From NCBI RefSeq assembly GCF_002245535.1, contig NZ_NKCN01000004.1:204179-268178 (forward strand): a stretch of 64,000 nucleotides of DNA, given 5' to 3'. A program made the translations under genes and the position numbers. Source of the DNA: Mycobacterium lehmannii. GTDB taxonomy: Bacteria; Actinomycetota; Actinomycetes; Mycobacteriales; Mycobacteriaceae. Position 1 is the stretch's first letter. Each line of letters opens with the position of its first letter. Under the pieces are notes generated by a model. It made no database searches and had not been told where the DNA came from. It saw only the letters and a program-made list of their open reading frames with translations. Below are positions 17,731-29,752 of this stretch, piece after piece.

Positions 17731-18534
17731 TCATGCCCTGGACTCTGGTGTCTGTGATGAAGATGTGACTGGAGTGACTACTTCTGGTGACGGTAAAGGA
17801 CGTTGTCCCAATAACGCGGTACCGACACGCACACATGTCGAGCCGTGTTTGACCGCCGCTTCGAGATCGTTCGACATACCGGCCGACAGCTGAAGGCGCT
17901 GCGGGTAGCCGGCCTGCACCCGCTTGTACTCGGCGTTCACGCGCGCGAACGCCGCGTCCGCATCCTCGCCGAGCGGAGGGATCGCCATCAGCCCGGCGAA
18001 CTCCAGTCCGGGTGCGGCGTGCGCGGCGGCGCACAATTCGTCGACCGAATCGGGTTCGTCGATGTCGACGCCGCCGCGGCTTTCGTCCCCATCGAGGCTC
18101 AGCTGGATGAAGACGCGCAGCGGTTCGTTGCGCCTGCCCTCGTCGAGCGCGGAGGACGCCGCGCGGCTCAGCGCGTCGATCAATTTGCGGGTGTCGACCG
18201 AGTGCGCCGCATACGCCCAGCCGGCAATGGATCGCGCTTTATTGCGCTGTATCCGGCCGACCATGTGCCAGCGAATGGATCCGACATCGGGAATGGCGGC
18301 GATTTCTCGGACTTTATTCGACGCTTCCTGTTCGCGTGATTCGCCGAAAGCCTCACAACCCAAACGGCGAAGAATAATGACATCGTGGGCGGGAAAGAAT
18401 TTGGTTACCGGTAACAATTCAATGTCGGTGATATCGCGCCCTGCGGCCTCGGCGGCGGCGGCCAGGCGTTTGCGCACGGCCGCCAGCGCTTGGCTCAGCT
18501 CGACTTCGCGGGAGGACGGCACGGTGTCGCTCAC
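17731..18534 (-). CDS. YggS/PLPBP family pyridoxal-phosphate homeostasis protein
   Basis: A 267-residue member of the PLP-binding alanine-racemase-like barrel family. The PLP Lys is in [13 protein letters not shown] (family usually VxxVKxxP), followed by [27 protein letters not shown] and [20 protein letters not shown], all characteristic. It buffers free PLP rather than catalysing a reaction. The GTG at 18534 overlaps the yfiH TGA by 4 bp, fixing the start; the frame upstream is antisense-free overlap with yfiH only. Confidence 0.93.
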   Translation of the reverse strand: MSDTVPSSREVELSQALAAVRKRLAAAAEAAGRDITDIELLPVTKFFPAHDVIILRRLGCEAFGESREQEASNKVREIAAIPDVGSIRWHMVGRIQRNKARSIAGWAYAAHSVDTRKLIDALSRAASSALDEGRRNEPLRVFIQLSLDGDESRGGVDIDEPDSVDELCAAAHAAPGLEFAGLMAIPPLGEDADAAFARVNAEYKRVQAGYPQRLQLSAGMSNDLEAAVKHGSTCVRVGTALLGQRPLPSPEVVTPVTSSSQTPESRA

Positions 18535-19238
18535 TCCATCCACACCAGTGAGGCGAACCGCCCGGTCGGGGCGTCGCGGCGATGGCTGAACAAGTTGCGG
18601 TCCTCGATCGTGCAGCGAGGGTCGACGTCGATGGCGGTGACACCCAAAGTCGTTAATTGCCGGTGGATTCCGGCTCGCAGGTCCAGCGCGGGTGTGTTCT
18701 TCGCGCTCATCGTGCGGCTGCCGGGCAGCGCGGTCTCGACCTCGGCGGCCATGGCCTCGGGGACCTCGTAGTTGCGCCCGCTGGCCGCCGGTCCGAGCAA
18801 CGCCGAGATGTCCTCGGCGTGCGCGCCGAGCGACAGCATCGCCTCGACGGTGCGCGCCACGACGCCGTTTTGCGCACCGACGCGCCCGGCGTGCACGGCG
18901 GCCACCACACCGGCGCGCGCGTCGCCCAATAAAACGGGAACGCAATCGGCGGTGACCACCGCCAAAGCCAACCGCGGTGTGGCGGTGACCAATGCGTCAG
19001 TTTTGTCGACCGGATGATCCGTGGCGTCGTCGACCACGGCGACGTGATCCCCGTGCACCTGATTCATCCACACGATTGCGTCATCGCCCAATCCGATGGC
19101 GCCGCCGAGCCGTTTGCGGTTGGCGGCGACGGCCTGCGGATCGTCGCCGACGTGGTCGCCGAGGTTGAAGGTGTCGAACGGCGGCGCGGAGACGCCGCCG
19201 GCCCGTGTCGTGGTCACGCGCCGTATGCGAACCGTCAC
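18531..19238 (-). CDS. YfiH/PgeF (polyphenol oxidase, laccase-domain) family protein
   Basis: About 235 residues from the GTG at 19238 (VTVRIRRVTTTRAGG), 19 nt after the ftsZ stop. An ATG at 19298 would overlap ftsZ and add a non-conserved leader. Family motifs seen are NLGDHVGDD, QVHGDHVAVVDD, TADCVPVLLGD, AAVHAGRVGAQNGV and GPAASGRNYEVP, with the His and Cys metal ligands. E. coli YfiH corrects misincorporated amino acids in peptidoglycan precursors, which would fit a location in the dcw cluster; that role here is inferred. It is coupled to yggS by a 4-bp overlap. Confidence 0.92.
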   Translation of the reverse strand: MTVRIRRVTTTRAGGVSAPPFDTFNLGDHVGDDPQAVAANRKRLGGAIGLGDDAIVWMNQVHGDHVAVVDDATDHPVDKTDALVTATPRLALAVVTADCVPVLLGDARAGVVAAVHAGRVGAQNGVVARTVEAMLSLGAHAEDISALLGPAASGRNYEVPEAMAAEVETALPGSRTMSAKNTPALDLRAGIHRQLTTLGVTAIDVDPRCTIEDRNLFSHRRDAPTGRFASLVWME

Positions 19239-19257
19239 GGTCGCCAGTATTGCCGGA

Positions 19258-20397
19258 TCAGTGGCGCATGAACGGCGGCACGTCGACGTCGTCGTCATCG
19301 TCCCCGCCGATACTGACCGTCGCGCCGTTGGTGTGTACCGGCACGCTCGCCGGATCCGCGGGCTCGAACAGCGATGTGCTCACCTTGCCGGCCTTGCCCG
19401 GGGTGATGCCCTGCCCTTCGGCCGGGCTGACCACCGGTTTGCGTCCAGGACCGGCGGAGTCGAAGCCTGCGGCGATCACGGTGACCCGCACCTCGTCGCC
19501 GAGCGAGTCGTCGATGACCGTGCCGAAGATGATGTTGGCATCGGGATGGGCGGCGTCCTGCACCAGCGACGCGGCTTCGTTGATCTCGAACAGGCCCAGA
19601 TCGCTGCCGCCGGCGACCGAGAGCAGCACACCCTGCGCGCCCTCCATCGACGCCTCCAGTAGCGGCGAGTTGATCGCGATCTCGGCGGCTTTGAGCGCAC
19701 GGCCGTCGCCGCGTGCCGAACCGATGCCCATCAGCGCGGTGCCCGCCCCGCTCATCACGCCCTTGACGTCGGCGAAGTCGACGTTGATCAGGCCGGGTGT
19801 GGTGATCAGGTCAGTGATCCCCTGCACGCCGTTGAGCAGCACCTCGTCGGCGCTGCGGAACGCGTCCATCAGCGAGACCGCAGCATCGCCCATCTGCAGC
19901 AGCCGGTCGTTGGGGATCACGATGAGCGTGTCGCAGCTCTCCCGCAACGCCTGGATGCCGTTCTCGGCCTGGTTGCTGCGCCGCTTGCCTTCGAACGAGA
20001 ACGGCCGCGTCACAACGCCGACGGTCAACGCGCCGAGCTTGCGCGCGATCGACGCCACCACCGGAGCGCCACCCGTGCCGGTGCCGCCGCCCTCGCCCGC
20101 CGTGACGAACACCATGTCGGCGCCGCGCAGCAGCTCCTCGATGTCGTCCTTGGCGTCTTCGGCGGCCTTGCGCCCCACTTCGGGATCGGCGCCGGCGCCG
20201 AGACCGCGCGTGGAATCGCGACCGACGTCGAGCTTGACGTCGGCGTCGCTCATCAACAACGCCTGTGCGTCGGTGTTGATGGCGATGAACTCCACGCCCT
20301 TGAGGCCTTGCTCGATCATCCGGTTGACGGCATTGACGCCGCCGCCACCGATGCCGACCACCTTGATGACGGCGAGGTAGTTATGTGGGGGGGTCAT
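19258..20397 (-). CDS. ftsZ: Cell division GTPase FtsZ
   Basis: A tubulin homologue of 379 residues that polymerises into the Z ring. The start is the ATG at 20397, with GGAGGAAGGG upstream; the longer frame lacks conservation. The nucleotide fold shows [15 protein letters not shown], the tubulin signature [10 protein letters not shown], and the T7 region [11 protein letters not shown]. The C-terminal tail ends [16 protein letters not shown]; the Asp cluster is the reported FtsW-binding site in M. tuberculosis, and the terminal segment binds SepF. A 211-bp gap from ftsQ carries a promoter-like element. Confidence 0.99.
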   Translation of the reverse strand: MTPPHNYLAVIKVVGIGGGGVNAVNRMIEQGLKGVEFIAINTDAQALLMSDADVKLDVGRDSTRGLGAGADPEVGRKAAEDAKDDIEELLRGADMVFVTAGEGGGTGTGGAPVVASIARKLGALTVGVVTRPFSFEGKRRSNQAENGIQALRESCDTLIVIPNDRLLQMGDAAVSLMDAFRSADEVLLNGVQGITDLITTPGLINVDFADVKGVMSGAGTALMGIGSARGDGRALKAAEIAINSPLLEASMEGAQGVLLSVAGGSDLGLFEINEAASLVQDAAHPDANIIFGTVIDDSLGDEVRVTVIAAGFDSAGPGRKPVVSPAEGQGITPGKAGKVSTSLFEPADPASVPVHTNGATVSIGGDDDDDVDVPPFMRH

Positions 20398-20467
20398 CGC
20401 GATCCCTTCCTCCCAAGTTGTCCGACGACACGCCGAGCCTTGGCAAACCCTAAACCTCAACCAGAGG

Positions 20468-20483
20468 GTTATAGTTATGTCAA
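20468..20483 (-). promoter_or_regulatory. Candidate ftsZ promoter elements
   Basis: On the minus strand TTGACATAACTATAAC lies 71-86 nt before the ftsZ ATG, the most AT-rich part of the gap. TTGACA is a perfect -35 hexamer (its -10 would be TGAGGT, spacer 18), while TATAAC could be a -10 for an upstream TTGCGC -35. Either supports ftsZ transcription independent of the upstream mur genes. Confidence 0.5.
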
Positions 20484-20513
20484 GTTGTTCCGCGCAACCA
20501 GAACGGTAGGGCG

Positions 20514-20525
20514 AGGTCGCGACCT
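20514..20525. repeat. 12-bp perfect palindrome in the ftsQ-ftsZ gap
   Basis: AGGTCGCGACCT is a perfect palindrome about 30 bp upstream of the ftsZ promoter-like element. It could be an operator; no known factor is assigned. Confidence 0.35.
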
Positions 20526-20608
20526 AGCGACGCAGGCGCGCCGACACGCGCGACAAATTTTCGTGCAACTTCGCGCTGGACTCGCAACGGCGAGTTGGAC
20601 GCAGAGAC

Positions 20609-21577
20609 TCACTTCACGGTCGGCAGGTCGGGACTCGACACGTCGTAGGTCTTGCCCGGCTGGGTGAGCAACGCCCCGAGTTTGAGCGCCTTCTCCTCGG
20701 TCCGGTCAGTGGTTCCCCACACCACCTCCCTGCCGTCGATGAGCTGCAGGGTGATGGACGCGACCGAGGGCGCCGCGATGCGGGCGACCTGCGCGGCGAC
20801 CTCCGGGCGCAGCGACGTCATCACCTGCAGCGCCGCTTTGGTCGGTGCGTCGTTGGGACCGGGATTGTCGGTGTCGAGGTAGGGCACCCCCGGCGGCGGC
20901 GGGCCGATCGCGAAGTCGACGCCGTCGCGGTCGAACAGGTGCGGTCCATCCGGATAGTCCTTGACCACCACCGGAACTCGCTCGACGACGGTGATCCGCA
21001 GGGTGGACGGATACTGGCGCTGAACACGTGCGCTGGCGATCCGCCGGATCGCGGCCACCCGCTCGGCGACGTTGTCGGTGTTCACCTGCAGCAGCGGCGT
21101 GCCCGGCGCGACGGCCGCCGCGGCGACGATCTCCTCCTGCGTCACCGCGCCCACACCGGTGACCACCGTGTTGCGCACCGCCATGACCGGAGTGAAGTAC
21201 AGCAGCAGTCCGAGCCCGACGACGATGACGCTGATCAGCGCCGACCACATCAGCACCTTCAGGCCGCGGACCGTTCCCCTCCGCAGTTTGCGGGTGTCGC
21301 CCGCGGGCTTGCCCAGTGCGCGCCGCTTGGCCTCCCTGCGGGCCTGCTCGATCGCCGTGGCGCGGGCTTGAGCCGCGCGGCGCTCCTCACGCTCGCGGCG
21401 CGCGCGCCGGCGCGGGCCTTCGAAATCCGGTGTCTGATTGGATGTTTCAGAGTCTGGCGACGTTTCGGAGTCCGGCGGCGACTCCGCGTCTTGCGGCGTC
21501 TCATGCGACTGCGGCGCATCCTCCCCCGGCTCGGGCGCCTCCGAGGGCTCCGGGTCACGGTCGCTCGGCCCGGTCAT
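20609..21577 (-). CDS. ftsQ: Cell division protein FtsQ
   Basis: A bitopic membrane protein of 322 residues. A long acidic then basic cytoplasmic region (1-105) with repeated PDSETS is followed by one transmembrane helix (about 107-129), then the POTRA domain ([20 protein letters not shown]) and the FtsQ beta domain ([13 protein letters not shown]...YLD). It links FtsZ-level assembly to septal synthases. Its ATG overlaps the murC TGA by 4 bp. Confidence 0.96.
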   Translation of the reverse strand: MTGPSDRDPEPSEAPEPGEDAPQSHETPQDAESPPDSETSPDSETSNQTPDFEGPRRRARREREERRAAQARATAIEQARREAKRRALGKPAGDTRKLRRGTVRGLKVLMWSALISVIVVGLGLLLYFTPVMAVRNTVVTGVGAVTQEEIVAAAAVAPGTPLLQVNTDNVAERVAAIRRIASARVQRQYPSTLRITVVERVPVVVKDYPDGPHLFDRDGVDFAIGPPPPGVPYLDTDNPGPNDAPTKAALQVMTSLRPEVAAQVARIAAPSVASITLQLIDGREVVWGTTDRTEEKALKLGALLTQPGKTYDVSSPDLPTVK

Positions 21578-23019
21578 CGCGACCCCGGTGTGCTCCGGTT
21601 GGCCTTGACGCGCAGCGCGGTGAGGATCTCCGGGCCGAGCATCGTGACGTCGCCGGCGCCCATCGTGACGACGACGTCGCCCGGTGCGGCGGCCTCGGCC
21701 ACCCGCGCTGAGACCGCCGAGAAGTCGGGCACATAGGTTCCCGGCACGCTGACGTGCTCGACGATGCTTGCTCCGCTGACGCCCGCGATCGGCTGCTCGC
21801 GGGCGGCGTAGACGTCGAGCACGAACACTTCGTCGGCACCGTCGAGCGCCTGTCCGAACTCGCGGGCGAATGTCTGTGTGCGTGAATACAAGTGCGGCTG
21901 GAAGACGACAATCGAACGACCGCCGGCCTGCTCAGTGACGGTGTGCAGCGCACCGAGCGTGGCGCGCACCTCGGTCGGATGGTGCGCGTAGTCGTCGAAG
22001 ACCCGCACGCCGTTCGCCTCTCCGACCAACTCGAACCGGCGCCGCACCCCTTCGAAACCGGCCAGCCCGTCGAGCACCGCATCGACCGGTGCACCCGCCT
22101 CGACCGCCGCGAGCATCGCGCCGATCGCGTTGAGCGCCATGTGCCGTCCCGGCACCGCGAGCCGCATCACCCGCGGGTGCGGTTCGTCGGCGAACTGTAT
22201 GTGCGCCACCGCGCCGGTGTCGTGCTGCTCCCAGTTCAACAAGGTGCCCTGCAGCGGCCGGCTCGGGTCGCTGCCGTAGCGCAGTACGCGGATGCCCAGC
22301 TCCTCGGTGCGCTCGGCGAGCGCCGCGGCGCCCGGGTCGTCCGTGCAGACCACAAGCGCGCCACCGGGTTTGAGGCGTTCGACGAAGTCGTCGAACACGG
22401 CGCCGTAGGCTTCGGCGCTTCCGAAGAAGTCGAGATGGTCGGCCTCGATGTTCGTCACCACCGCGACATCGGGGCTGTACTCCAGCAGTGAGCCGTCGCT
22501 TTCGTCGGCCTCCGCCACGAAGACGTCGCCGCTGCCGTTGTGGGCGTTGGTGCCCGCCTCGCCGAGGTCCCCGCCCACCGCGAACGACGGGTCGAACCCG
22601 CTGTGCTGCAACGCCACGATGAGCATCGACGTCGTGGTGGTCTTGCCGTGGGTGCCGGTCACCATCAGCGTGGTGTGGCCTGCCATCAGCTTGGCCAGGA
22701 CCACCGGCCGCAGGATCACCGGGACACCGCGTCGACGGGCCTCGACCAGTTCCGGATTGGTCTTGGGGATGGCGGCGTGGGTGGTGACGACGGCGGTCGG
22801 GCCGTTCGGCAACAGGTCCAGCGAGGAGGCGTCGTGTCCGATCCGGATCGCGGCACCGCGGGCCCGCAACGCGGCCACCGCGCGCGACTCCTTGGCATCG
22901 GAGCCCGACACCAGCCCGCCGCGGTCGAGCAGGATGCGCGCGATGCCCGACATGCCGGCACCGCCGATGCCCACCATGTGCACCCGCTGCAGCTCCTCGG
23001 GCAGCGATTTCGGTTTCAC
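21574..23019 (-). CDS. murC: UDP-N-acetylmuramate-L-alanine ligase MurC
   Basis: A Mur ligase of 481 residues adding L-Ala to UDP-MurNAc. The N-terminal Rossmann motif is [19 protein letters not shown]; the ATP loop is [13 protein letters not shown]; the central domain has EADESDGS and [10 protein letters not shown]; the C-terminal domain has [10 protein letters not shown]. The GTG at 23019 overlaps the murG TGA (GTGA); the 106-codon upstream extension is only overlap with murG. The 3' end overlaps ftsQ by 4 bp. Confidence 0.98.
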   Translation of the reverse strand: MKPKSLPEELQRVHMVGIGGAGMSGIARILLDRGGLVSGSDAKESRAVAALRARGAAIRIGHDASSLDLLPNGPTAVVTTHAAIPKTNPELVEARRRGVPVILRPVVLAKLMAGHTTLMVTGTHGKTTTTSMLIVALQHSGFDPSFAVGGDLGEAGTNAHNGSGDVFVAEADESDGSLLEYSPDVAVVTNIEADHLDFFGSAEAYGAVFDDFVERLKPGGALVVCTDDPGAAALAERTEELGIRVLRYGSDPSRPLQGTLLNWEQHDTGAVAHIQFADEPHPRVMRLAVPGRHMALNAIGAMLAAVEAGAPVDAVLDGLAGFEGVRRRFELVGEANGVRVFDDYAHHPTEVRATLGALHTVTEQAGGRSIVVFQPHLYSRTQTFAREFGQALDGADEVFVLDVYAAREQPIAGVSGASIVEHVSVPGTYVPDFSAVSARVAEAAAPGDVVVTMGAGDVTMLGPEILTALRVKANRSTPGSR

Positions 23020-24182
23020 CGCAGACCCTTTCGGGACTCGGCTTGTGCCACCTCGATGGCGATCTCGGCGACCCGCCGTGCCGCGTCGCGGTGACCGGCC
23101 AGGGCGGCGCCCGCCGTCATCGTCTGCAACCGGCCGGTGTCGGTGAGCAGGTCGACGACGGTCTCGGCGACGAAACCCGGCGACAGGTCGGCGTCGTCGA
23201 CGATCAGCCCGCCCCCGGCCTCGACGACGGGAAGTGCGTTGAGCCGTTGTTCGCCGTTGCCGATCGGCAGCGGAACGTATACCGCGGGCAACCCGACCGC
23301 GGTCAGTTCGGCGACCGTCATCGCTCCCGACCGGCACATCGCGACGTCGGCGGCGGCGTACGCCAGGTCCATCCGGTTCAGATAGGGCACAGGGACATAC
23401 GGCGGGTCGCCGTCGGCGGGCTCGCGCAAATCGAGGGTGTTCTTGGGGCCGTGGGCGTGCAGCACCGAGATACCAGCCGCCGCAAGGTCTTTGGCGGCGC
23501 CCGAGACGGCCCTGTTCAGCGACTGCGCGCCCTGCGACCCGCCGAACACCAACAGCACCCGGGCGTCAGGGGCGAAACCGAAGTGGGCGCGCGCCTCGGC
23601 CCGCAACGCCGTGCGGTCCAGCGAGGTGATCGCCGCGCGCACCGGAACCCCGACCACCTCGGCTGGCTTGCCCAGTCCAGGGTCGGCGACGGCCGAGAGC
23701 ACCCGTCGTGCCGAACGGGCACCGACGCGGTTGGCCCAGCCCGCGCGAGCGTTCGCCTCGTGCACCACCACCGGCACGCGCTTGCTTCTGCGCACGCTTC
23801 GCGCGGCCAGATAGGCGGGCAACGCGACGTAACCGCCGAAGCCGATCACCACGTCGGCCTCGACCTCGTCGAGCAGCGCCCGGGTCTGGCGCACCGCCCG
23901 CCGCACCCGCAGGGGCAGGCGCAGGAGGTCGCCGGAGAGTTTTCGGGGCAGTGGCACCGGCGTGATCAGCTCGAGGTGATAGCCGCGTTCGGGGACCAGC
24001 CGGGTCTCCAGGCCCCGCTCGGTGCCCAGGGCGGTAATCCGCACGTCGGGCACCAAGTCGGTCAGGGCGTCGGCCACCGCCATCGCCGGTTCGACGTGTC
24101 CTGCGGTGCCACCGCCCGCGAGGATCACGGAGACTCCCCGGTCGTCCCCCGGCCGCCGAGGGACGGGACCCGTGTCGTTCAC
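23016..24182 (-). CDS. murG: Lipid II synthase MurG (UDP-GlcNAc transferase)
   Basis: A peripheral GT28 glycosyltransferase of 388 residues converting lipid I to lipid II on the inner membrane face. The N-terminal [19 protein letters not shown] holds the GGGTGGH-type loop. Acceptor-domain [15 protein letters not shown] and donor-domain [14 protein letters not shown] and [17 protein letters not shown] are canonical. The ATG at 24182 overlaps the ftsW stop by 4 bp, and the 3' end overlaps murC by 4 bp. Confidence 0.98.
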   Translation of the reverse strand: MNDTGPVPRRPGDDRGVSVILAGGGTAGHVEPAMAVADALTDLVPDVRITALGTERGLETRLVPERGYHLELITPVPLPRKLSGDLLRLPLRVRRAVRQTRALLDEVEADVVIGFGGYVALPAYLAARSVRRSKRVPVVVHEANARAGWANRVGARSARRVLSAVADPGLGKPAEVVGVPVRAAITSLDRTALRAEARAHFGFAPDARVLLVFGGSQGAQSLNRAVSGAAKDLAAAGISVLHAHGPKNTLDLREPADGDPPYVPVPYLNRMDLAYAAADVAMCRSGAMTVAELTAVGLPAVYVPLPIGNGEQRLNALPVVEAGGGLIVDDADLSPGFVAETVVDLLTDTGRLQTMTAGAALAGHRDAARRVAEIAIEVAQAESRKGLR

Positions 24183-25693
24183 CCGTAACGCTGACCTTCC
24201 AGTGCGCGCCGCCGGTTGCTGTCCGCGCGGCCGCCTCCATGATGCCTTGCCGCCCGGGCCGGCTTACCGGCCGTCTGGCGTTTGCGGGCGGACTTGGGTG
24301 GCTGTTTGGCCGCGGGCTTGGGTGCCCGGGTGCGCTTGCCCGCCGGCGGTTTGCCGGGTCGCTCCGAACCGCGCTTGTTGAGCCGGTCGCGCACCGCCTC
24401 GGTCCGCGACGGCACGTAGGGCGCGGGCAGGGGCAGCCGCAGCAGCCTGTTGACCCGGTCGTCGCGCCCGGCCCGCAACGCCGCCACCGCCTCGGGTTCG
24501 TGCCGTGCCGCGCTCGCCATGATGCCGATCATCAGAAGTGTTGTCGCCGTTGAGGTTCCACCCGCCGAGATGAGGGGCAGCTGCAGCCCGGTCACGGGAA
24601 GCAGGCCCACCACATAGCCGACGTTGATGAACACCTGGCCCATGATCCACAGCGTTGCGGTGGCGGTGAGCAGGCGCAGGAACGGGTCCGCGGAGCGCCG
24701 CGCGATGCGCATCCCGGTGTAGGCGAACAGGCCGAACAGGCACAGCAGGCCGCCGGCTCCGATGAAGCCGAGTTCCTCGCCGATGATCGCGAAGATGAAG
24801 TCGTTGTGCGCGTTGGGCAGGTAGTTCCACTTGGCCGCGCCCTGACCCAGGCCGTCGCCGAACACACCGCCGTTGGCCAGCGCGAACCGTGCCTGGCGGG
24901 CCTGATAGCCCGAACCCTGTGTGTCGGCGGCGGGGTTCAACCAGGACTGCACCCGCGCGGAGCGGTACCCCTCGGCCATCGCCAGCACCGCGGCCGACAC
25001 CACGACCATGAACAGCGAGGACACGAACACCCGCAGCGGCAGGCCCGCGTACCAGAGCAGACCCAGCAGGATGATGCCCAGCGACACCGTCTGCCCGAGG
25101 TCGGGCTGGGCGACGATCAGCGCCAGTGCGACGAATGCGGCGGGCACCAACGGGATCAGCATCTCCCGCAGCGAGGCCTGCTCCATGCGGCGCGCGGCCA
25201 GCAGATGCGCGCCCCAGATGGCGAACGCGATCTTGGCCAGTTCGGAGGGTTGCATCGAGAACCCCGCGACCACGAACCACCCACGCGAACCGTTGGCCAC
25301 GGTGCCGATTCCCGGGATCAGCACCAGGATCAGCAGCACGATGGTGAGCGCGAAGCTGGAGAAGGCCATGCGTCGCATCAGTTGCACCGGGATCCGCATC
25401 GCGACGTAGAACCCGAACAGCCCGATGACCGTCCACAACACCTGCTTGGCGAAGACGACCCACGGCGACCCGTCCTGGTCGTAGGAGTACACCCCCGACG
25501 CCGACAGAACCATCGTCAGCCCCAGCGTGGTCAGCAGCGCGGCCACCGCGATGATGAGGTGGAACGACGTCATCGGGCGGCCGAGCCACGCCCCGACCCG
25601 GGTCCGATGCCCGGCGGTCGCGGGCACCGGCTCGGCCGGTTTGTCTTCGGCGCCCGCCCTGCGAAGCCGCAGCCGGGTCAGGATGGTGGTCAT
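24179..25693 (-). CDS. ftsW: SEDS glycosyltransferase FtsW
   Basis: A polytopic SEDS-family lipid II polymerase of 504 residues with about 10 hydrophobic segments between residues 45 and 400. Family signatures are [44 protein letters not shown] and [17 protein letters not shown]. The C-terminal 90 residues form a long basic tail ([20 protein letters not shown]...) ending [16 protein letters not shown], which could pair with the acidic FtsZ tail as reported in M. tuberculosis. Partner of PbpB. 4-bp overlap with murG; 6 nt after murD. Confidence 0.97.
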   Translation of the reverse strand: MTTILTRLRLRRAGAEDKPAEPVPATAGHRTRVGAWLGRPMTSFHLIIAVAALLTTLGLTMVLSASGVYSYDQDGSPWVVFAKQVLWTVIGLFGFYVAMRIPVQLMRRMAFSSFALTIVLLILVLIPGIGTVANGSRGWFVVAGFSMQPSELAKIAFAIWGAHLLAARRMEQASLREMLIPLVPAAFVALALIVAQPDLGQTVSLGIILLGLLWYAGLPLRVFVSSLFMVVVSAAVLAMAEGYRSARVQSWLNPAADTQGSGYQARQARFALANGGVFGDGLGQGAAKWNYLPNAHNDFIFAIIGEELGFIGAGGLLCLFGLFAYTGMRIARRSADPFLRLLTATATLWIMGQVFINVGYVVGLLPVTGLQLPLISAGGTSTATTLLMIGIMASAARHEPEAVAALRAGRDDRVNRLLRLPLPAPYVPSRTEAVRDRLNKRGSERPGKPPAGKRTRAPKPAAKQPPKSARKRQTAGKPARAARHHGGGRADSNRRRALEGQRYG

Positions 25694-25699
25694 CGGCGA

Positions 25700-27157
25700 C
25701 TATCGGGTCAGAGCGCGCACGGCGTCGGCGAACGCGTCGCCGCGGTGACTGTAGCCGCTGAACTGGTCGAAGGAGGCGCCTGCGGGAGCCAGCAGCACGG
25801 TGTCGCCGGACCTGGCGAGGCCGCGGGCGGCGTCGACCACTGCGGCCATGATCGTGTCACCGGTTTGCGTTCCCTCGAGCCTGATCACATGAGTAACAGG
25901 ATTAACATCCGACCCATTTGTCCCTTGCACCCCAAAATCCTCCCCCGTCACAACCTCGATGACGGGGACATCCGGGGCGTGTCGCGATAACGCCTCGGCG
26001 ATCAGGGCCCGGTCGCGGCCAATCAACACCGCTCCGACCAGCCGATTCGACATCGAAGTGAGCAGCTCCTCGACCGAGGCGCCCTTGAGCAGCCCACCGG
26101 CCACCCACACCACTCGCGGGTACGCGGCGATCGATGCCCGGGCGGCGTGCGGATTGGTCGCCTTCGAGTCGTCGACGTACGTGACGCCGTCGACGGTGCC
26201 GATGACCTCGGCGCGGTGCCTGCCCACCCGGAAACCGGCGAGCGCGTCGGCGATGGCGGCCGGGGGCACGTCGACCGCGCGGGCCAGCGCGGCGGCACCG
26301 AGCGCGTTGAGCACCCCGACCGGGCCGGCCACCGCGATCGATGCGGCATCGGCCAACCGCACACCGGTCCCGAACGCGTTGTCGACCAGCGCGCCGTCCA
26401 CCACGCCCAGTTCGCCGGGGCCTGGCTCCGCCAGCCGGAACCCGACGCGCGTCGGGGCCGCCGCCGTGTCCAGCAGGCCTGCGGCCACCGGGTCGTCGAG
26501 TCCGACCACGGCGACGCGGCCGTCGAGCACCCGGGCCTTGGCACCGGCGTAGGCGGCCATGGACCCGTGCCAGTCGAGGTGGTCCTCGGCGACGTTGAGC
26601 ACCACGCCCGCGTCCGGCCGCAGCGACGGCGCCCAGTGCAGCTGGAAGCTGGACAGCTCCACCGCCAGCAGGTCGGACGGTTCGGCGAGGACGTCGATGA
26701 CGGGGTTGCCGATGTTGCCGCACAGCACCGCGTTTCGCCCGGCGGCGACGAGCATCGCGTGCAACATCGATGTGGTCGTGGTCTTGCCGTTGGTCCCGGT
26801 GACCACGAGCCAGCGCCGCGACGGCCCGAACCAGCCCGCCCGGTCCAACCGCCAGGCCAGTTCCACGTCGCCCCAGACCGGAACGCTCGCTTGTGCCGCT
26901 GCGGCCAGTACGGGAGCGGTCGGCGCGAACCCGGGACTGGTGATCACGAGCGCGTATTCGCCGATGGTGGCCTGGGCCTCGGCGGTGGTCACGACCCTGG
27001 CGGGCGTGATCAACCGCTGCAGCGCCAGCGGATCGTCGTCGCAGATCGTCAACCGCACGCCGGTGGGCTCCAGTACGGCGCTCACCGAGCGGCCGGTCAG
27101 GCCCGCGCCGGTCACCAGCACCCGGGCGCCGGGAACCAGCGGCTCGAGATGCGTCAT
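25700..27157 (-). CDS. murD: UDP-MurNAc-L-alanine:D-glutamate ligase MurD
   Basis: A Mur ligase of 485 residues. The UDP-binding domain begins [15 protein letters not shown]; the ATP loop is [37 protein letters not shown] and [19 protein letters not shown] are family motifs. The start is the ATG at 27157, 1 nt after the mraY stop; a GTG at 27166 is the alternative. In the C-terminal domain, 25870-25965 encodes an unusual [20 protein letters not shown] segment in locally AT-richer DNA; this looks like a surface loop. Confidence 0.97.
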   Translation of the reverse strand: MTHLEPLVPGARVLVTGAGLTGRSVSAVLEPTGVRLTICDDDPLALQRLITPARVVTTAEAQATIGEYALVITSPGFAPTAPVLAAAAQASVPVWGDVELAWRLDRAGWFGPSRRWLVVTGTNGKTTTTSMLHAMLVAAGRNAVLCGNIGNPVIDVLAEPSDLLAVELSSFQLHWAPSLRPDAGVVLNVAEDHLDWHGSMAAYAGAKARVLDGRVAVVGLDDPVAAGLLDTAAAPTRVGFRLAEPGPGELGVVDGALVDNAFGTGVRLADAASIAVAGPVGVLNALGAAALARAVDVPPAAIADALAGFRVGRHRAEVIGTVDGVTYVDDSKATNPHAARASIAAYPRVVWVAGGLLKGASVEELLTSMSNRLVGAVLIGRDRALIAEALSRHAPDVPVIEVVTGEDFGVQGTNGSDVNPVTHVIRLEGTQTGDTIMAAVVDAARGLARSGDTVLLAPAGASFDQFSGYSHRGDAFADAVRALTR

Positions 27158-27158
27158 G

Positions 27159-28238
27159 TCAGGCACCGACGGTCGTCAGCCACTCGCTGTAGAACAACGC
27201 GACGCCGAGGCCGCAGGCGATCGCGGTGAGCAACCAGAACCGGATGATCACCGTGGTTTCGGCCCACCCCACCAGCTCGAAGTGGTGGTGGAACGGCGCC
27301 ATCCGGAAAACCCTACGGCCGGTGGTGCGGAACGCCAGGATCTGCACGACGACCGAGACCACCTCGGCCACGAACAGGGCGCCGAGCACTACGGCGAGCA
27401 TCTCGGTGCGGCTGGCCACCGACAGCCCGGCGATGATGCCGCCGAGGGCGAGCGAGCCGGTGTCGCCCATAAAGATCTTGGCGGGCGCGGCGTTCCACCA
27501 CAGGAACCCGATGCAGGCGCCCGCGGTGGCCGCGGCGATGATCGCCAAGTCCAGAGGGTCGCGCACGTTGTAACAGCCCAGGCCCGGGCTCGTCGCGCAG
27601 GCGTTGCGGAACTGCCAGAACGTGATCAGTACGTAGGCCGCGCACACCATCGCCATCGCGCCCGCGGCCAACCCGTCCAGCCCGTCGGTGAAGTTCACCG
27701 CGTTCGACCACGCGCTGACCACCACGATGCAGAACAACACGAACAGTGCGGGTGGCAGTGTGACCGTGGCGATCTCGCGCACATAGGACAGTTCGGCGCT
27801 GCCGGGCGTCAACCCGTCGGCGTTGCGGAACTGCAGCGCCAGCACACCGAAGATCACCGCGGCGGTCAGGATGCCGACGGTTTTGGCGGTCTTGTTGAGC
27901 CCTAGGTTGCGCGAACGCCGGATCTTGATCAGGTCGTCGACGAATCCGACGACGGCCAGGGCGCTGGCCAGAAACAGCACGAGAAGGCCCGAAGCCGACG
28001 GCCCCCGGCCGTCGATCACGACGCCCACGAGGTGCGTTCCCAGGTAGCTGGCCCAGATGCCCGCGACGATCGCCACGCCGCCCATCGACGGGGTGCCGCG
28101 CTTCTTGGCGTGGGTGGGCGGTCCGTCCTCGCGGATCTCGTGCCCGAACCCCTGGCGGGTGAACAGCCGGATCAGCACCGGTGTGAGCAGGATCGACACC
28201 GTCAGCGCGATGCCGACGGCGATGAGGATCTGCCTCAT
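27159..28238 (-). CDS. mraY: Phospho-MurNAc-pentapeptide transferase MraY (MurX)
   Basis: An integral membrane enzyme of 359 residues with about 10 transmembrane helices that transfers phospho-MurNAc-pentapeptide to decaprenyl phosphate, making lipid I. Motifs: [59 protein letters not shown] and the histidine loop [12 protein letters not shown]. The ATG overlaps the murF stop by 4 bp (ATGA). Confidence 0.98.
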   Translation of the reverse strand: MRQILIAVGIALTVSILLTPVLIRLFTRQGFGHEIREDGPPTHAKKRGTPSMGGVAIVAGIWASYLGTHLVGVVIDGRGPSASGLLVLFLASALAVVGFVDDLIKIRRSRNLGLNKTAKTVGILTAAVIFGVLALQFRNADGLTPGSAELSYVREIATVTLPPALFVLFCIVVVSAWSNAVNFTDGLDGLAAGAMAMVCAAYVLITFWQFRNACATSPGLGCYNVRDPLDLAIIAAATAGACIGFLWWNAAPAKIFMGDTGSLALGGIIAGLSVASRTEMLAVVLGALFVAEVVSVVVQILAFRTTGRRVFRMAPFHHHFELVGWAETTVIIRFWLLTAIACGLGVALFYSEWLTTVGA

Positions 28239-29752
28239 GCGTTCGGGTCCTGGATGTCGGCGGACCGAAGCTCGAGCAAAGCTTCGGCCAGTGCGCCGAG
28301 GCCGGCTGCGTTCGACGCCTTCACCAGCACCACGTCGGACGGCTGCAGTTCGGCGCGCAGGAGGTCAAGCGCCGCGTCGGCGTCGGCGACCATGGTGGCC
28401 TCAGCCCCCCACGATCCCTCCATCACCGCGCCGTGGTGCATGGCGCTCATAGTCCTCCCGGTTCCGACGACGATGAGTCGTGACACATCTAAGCGCACGG
28501 CCAGCCGGCCGATGCGGTCATGCTCGGATATCGCGTCGTCGCCGAGTTCGGCCATCTCGCCGAGCACCGCCCAGCTGCGGCGCCGGCCCCCGCCCACGCG
28601 GGCCATCCACGCCAGCGCCTTGAGGCCCGCGCCCATCGAATCGGGGTTGGCGTTGTAGGCGTCGTTGATGACGGTGACGCCGTCGCTGCGGGTGACGACC
28701 TGCATGCGGTGTTTGGACACCGGACCGGCGGTCGCCAGCGCGGTGGCCACCTGCTCGAGGGAGGCGCCGCACTCCAGCGCCACGGCCGCCGCGCACAGCG
28801 CGTTGGACACCTGGTGGTCCCCGTGGACGGCCAGCGCGACGTCGACGGACCCGGCGCCGGCGTGCATGCTGAACCGCGGCCTGGCCAGCTCGTCGAGCGT
28901 GATCGCTTCGGCCCACACGTCCACGTCGCGCCCGCCCGGCTCGCGCGACACCTGCACGATGCGCGCGGCGGTCTTGGCGGCCATCGCCGCCACCGCGGCG
29001 TCGTCGACGTTGAGTACGACGGCCCCCGATGATGGGACCGCTTGTGGCAGTTCGGATTTGGTTTCGGCGATGGCCTCCCGCGACCCGAATTCGCCCAGGT
29101 GTGCGGTGCCCACGTTGAGCACCACCGCGATCGAGGGCGGGGCGATCGCGGCCAGCGCGGCGATGTTGCCGCGATGCCGTGCCGACATCTCCAACACCAG
29201 GAAGTCGGTGGACCGCGTCGCGCGCAGCACCGTCCACGGATGCCCGAGTTCGTTGTTGAACGAACCGGGCGGCGCGATCACCTCACCGAGCGGGGCCAGC
29301 ACCGCGGCGACCAGGTCCTTGGTCGAGGTCTTACCCGACGATCCGGTGATCCCAATGATCGTGAGCCCGCCTGCGACGAGTTCCGCGGCGACCGCACCGG
29401 CCAGCTTCGCCAACGCCGTGAGCACGGCTGCACCCGAACCGTCGGCGTCGTGTTCGAGCACGCCCGCCGCGCGGTCGGATGTCTCCGGTGTCGGGTCGAC
29501 GACGATCGCAGGCACCCCGACCGGGCGGGCGGCCAGCACCGCCGCCGCCCCGGCCTGCACCGCCGCGGCGGCGAAGTCGTGCCCGTCCGAGCGGGCTCCG
29601 GGCAGCGCGAGGAACAGACCGCCGGGTGTGACGGCCCGCGAGTCGAACTCGACGGTGCCGGTGACCCGGGTGGTCGCGGCGTCGGCTTCGGAGATGTCGG
29701 CGAGGCGGCCGCCGACGATCTCGGCGACCCTGGCCAGCGTCAGGTCGATCAC
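28235..29752 (-). CDS. murF: UDP-MurNAc-tripeptide:D-Ala-D-Ala ligase MurF
   Basis: A Mur ligase of 505 residues. The start is the GTG at 29752 ([17 protein letters not shown]), overlapping the murE TGA by 4 bp; the longer frame overlaps murE. Motifs: [18 protein letters not shown] (MurE/F N-terminal domain), [18 protein letters not shown] (ATP loop), [18 protein letters not shown] and [13 protein letters not shown]. Completes the pentapeptide precursor in the cytoplasm. Confidence 0.97.
   Translation of the reverse strand: MIDLTLARVAEIVGGRLADISEADAATTRVTGTVEFDSRAVTPGGLFLALPGARSDGHDFAAAAVQAGAAAVLAARPVGVPAIVVDPTPETSDRAAGVLEHDADGSGAAVLTALAKLAGAVAAELVAGGLTIIGITGSSGKTSTKDLVAAVLAPLGEVIAPPGSFNNELGHPWTVLRATRSTDFLVLEMSARHRGNIAALAAIAPPSIAVVLNVGTAHLGEFGSREAIAETKSELPQAVPSSGAVVLNVDDAAVAAMAAKTAARIVQVSREPGGRDVDVWAEAITLDELARPRFSMHAGAGSVDVALAVHGDHQVSNALCAAAVALECGASLEQVATALATAGPVSKHRMQVVTRSDGVTVINDAYNANPDSMGAGLKALAWMARVGGGRRRSWAVLGEMAELGDDAISEHDRIGRLAVRLDVSRLIVVGTGRTMSAMHHGAVMEGSWGAEATMVADADAALDLLRAELQPSDVVLVKASNAAGLGALAEALLELRSADIQDPNA

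Noticed and set aside
24806..25990. 394-residue plus-strand ORF opposite ftsW
   Set aside because: Gln/His/Arg-rich shadow of a conserved membrane protein frame.
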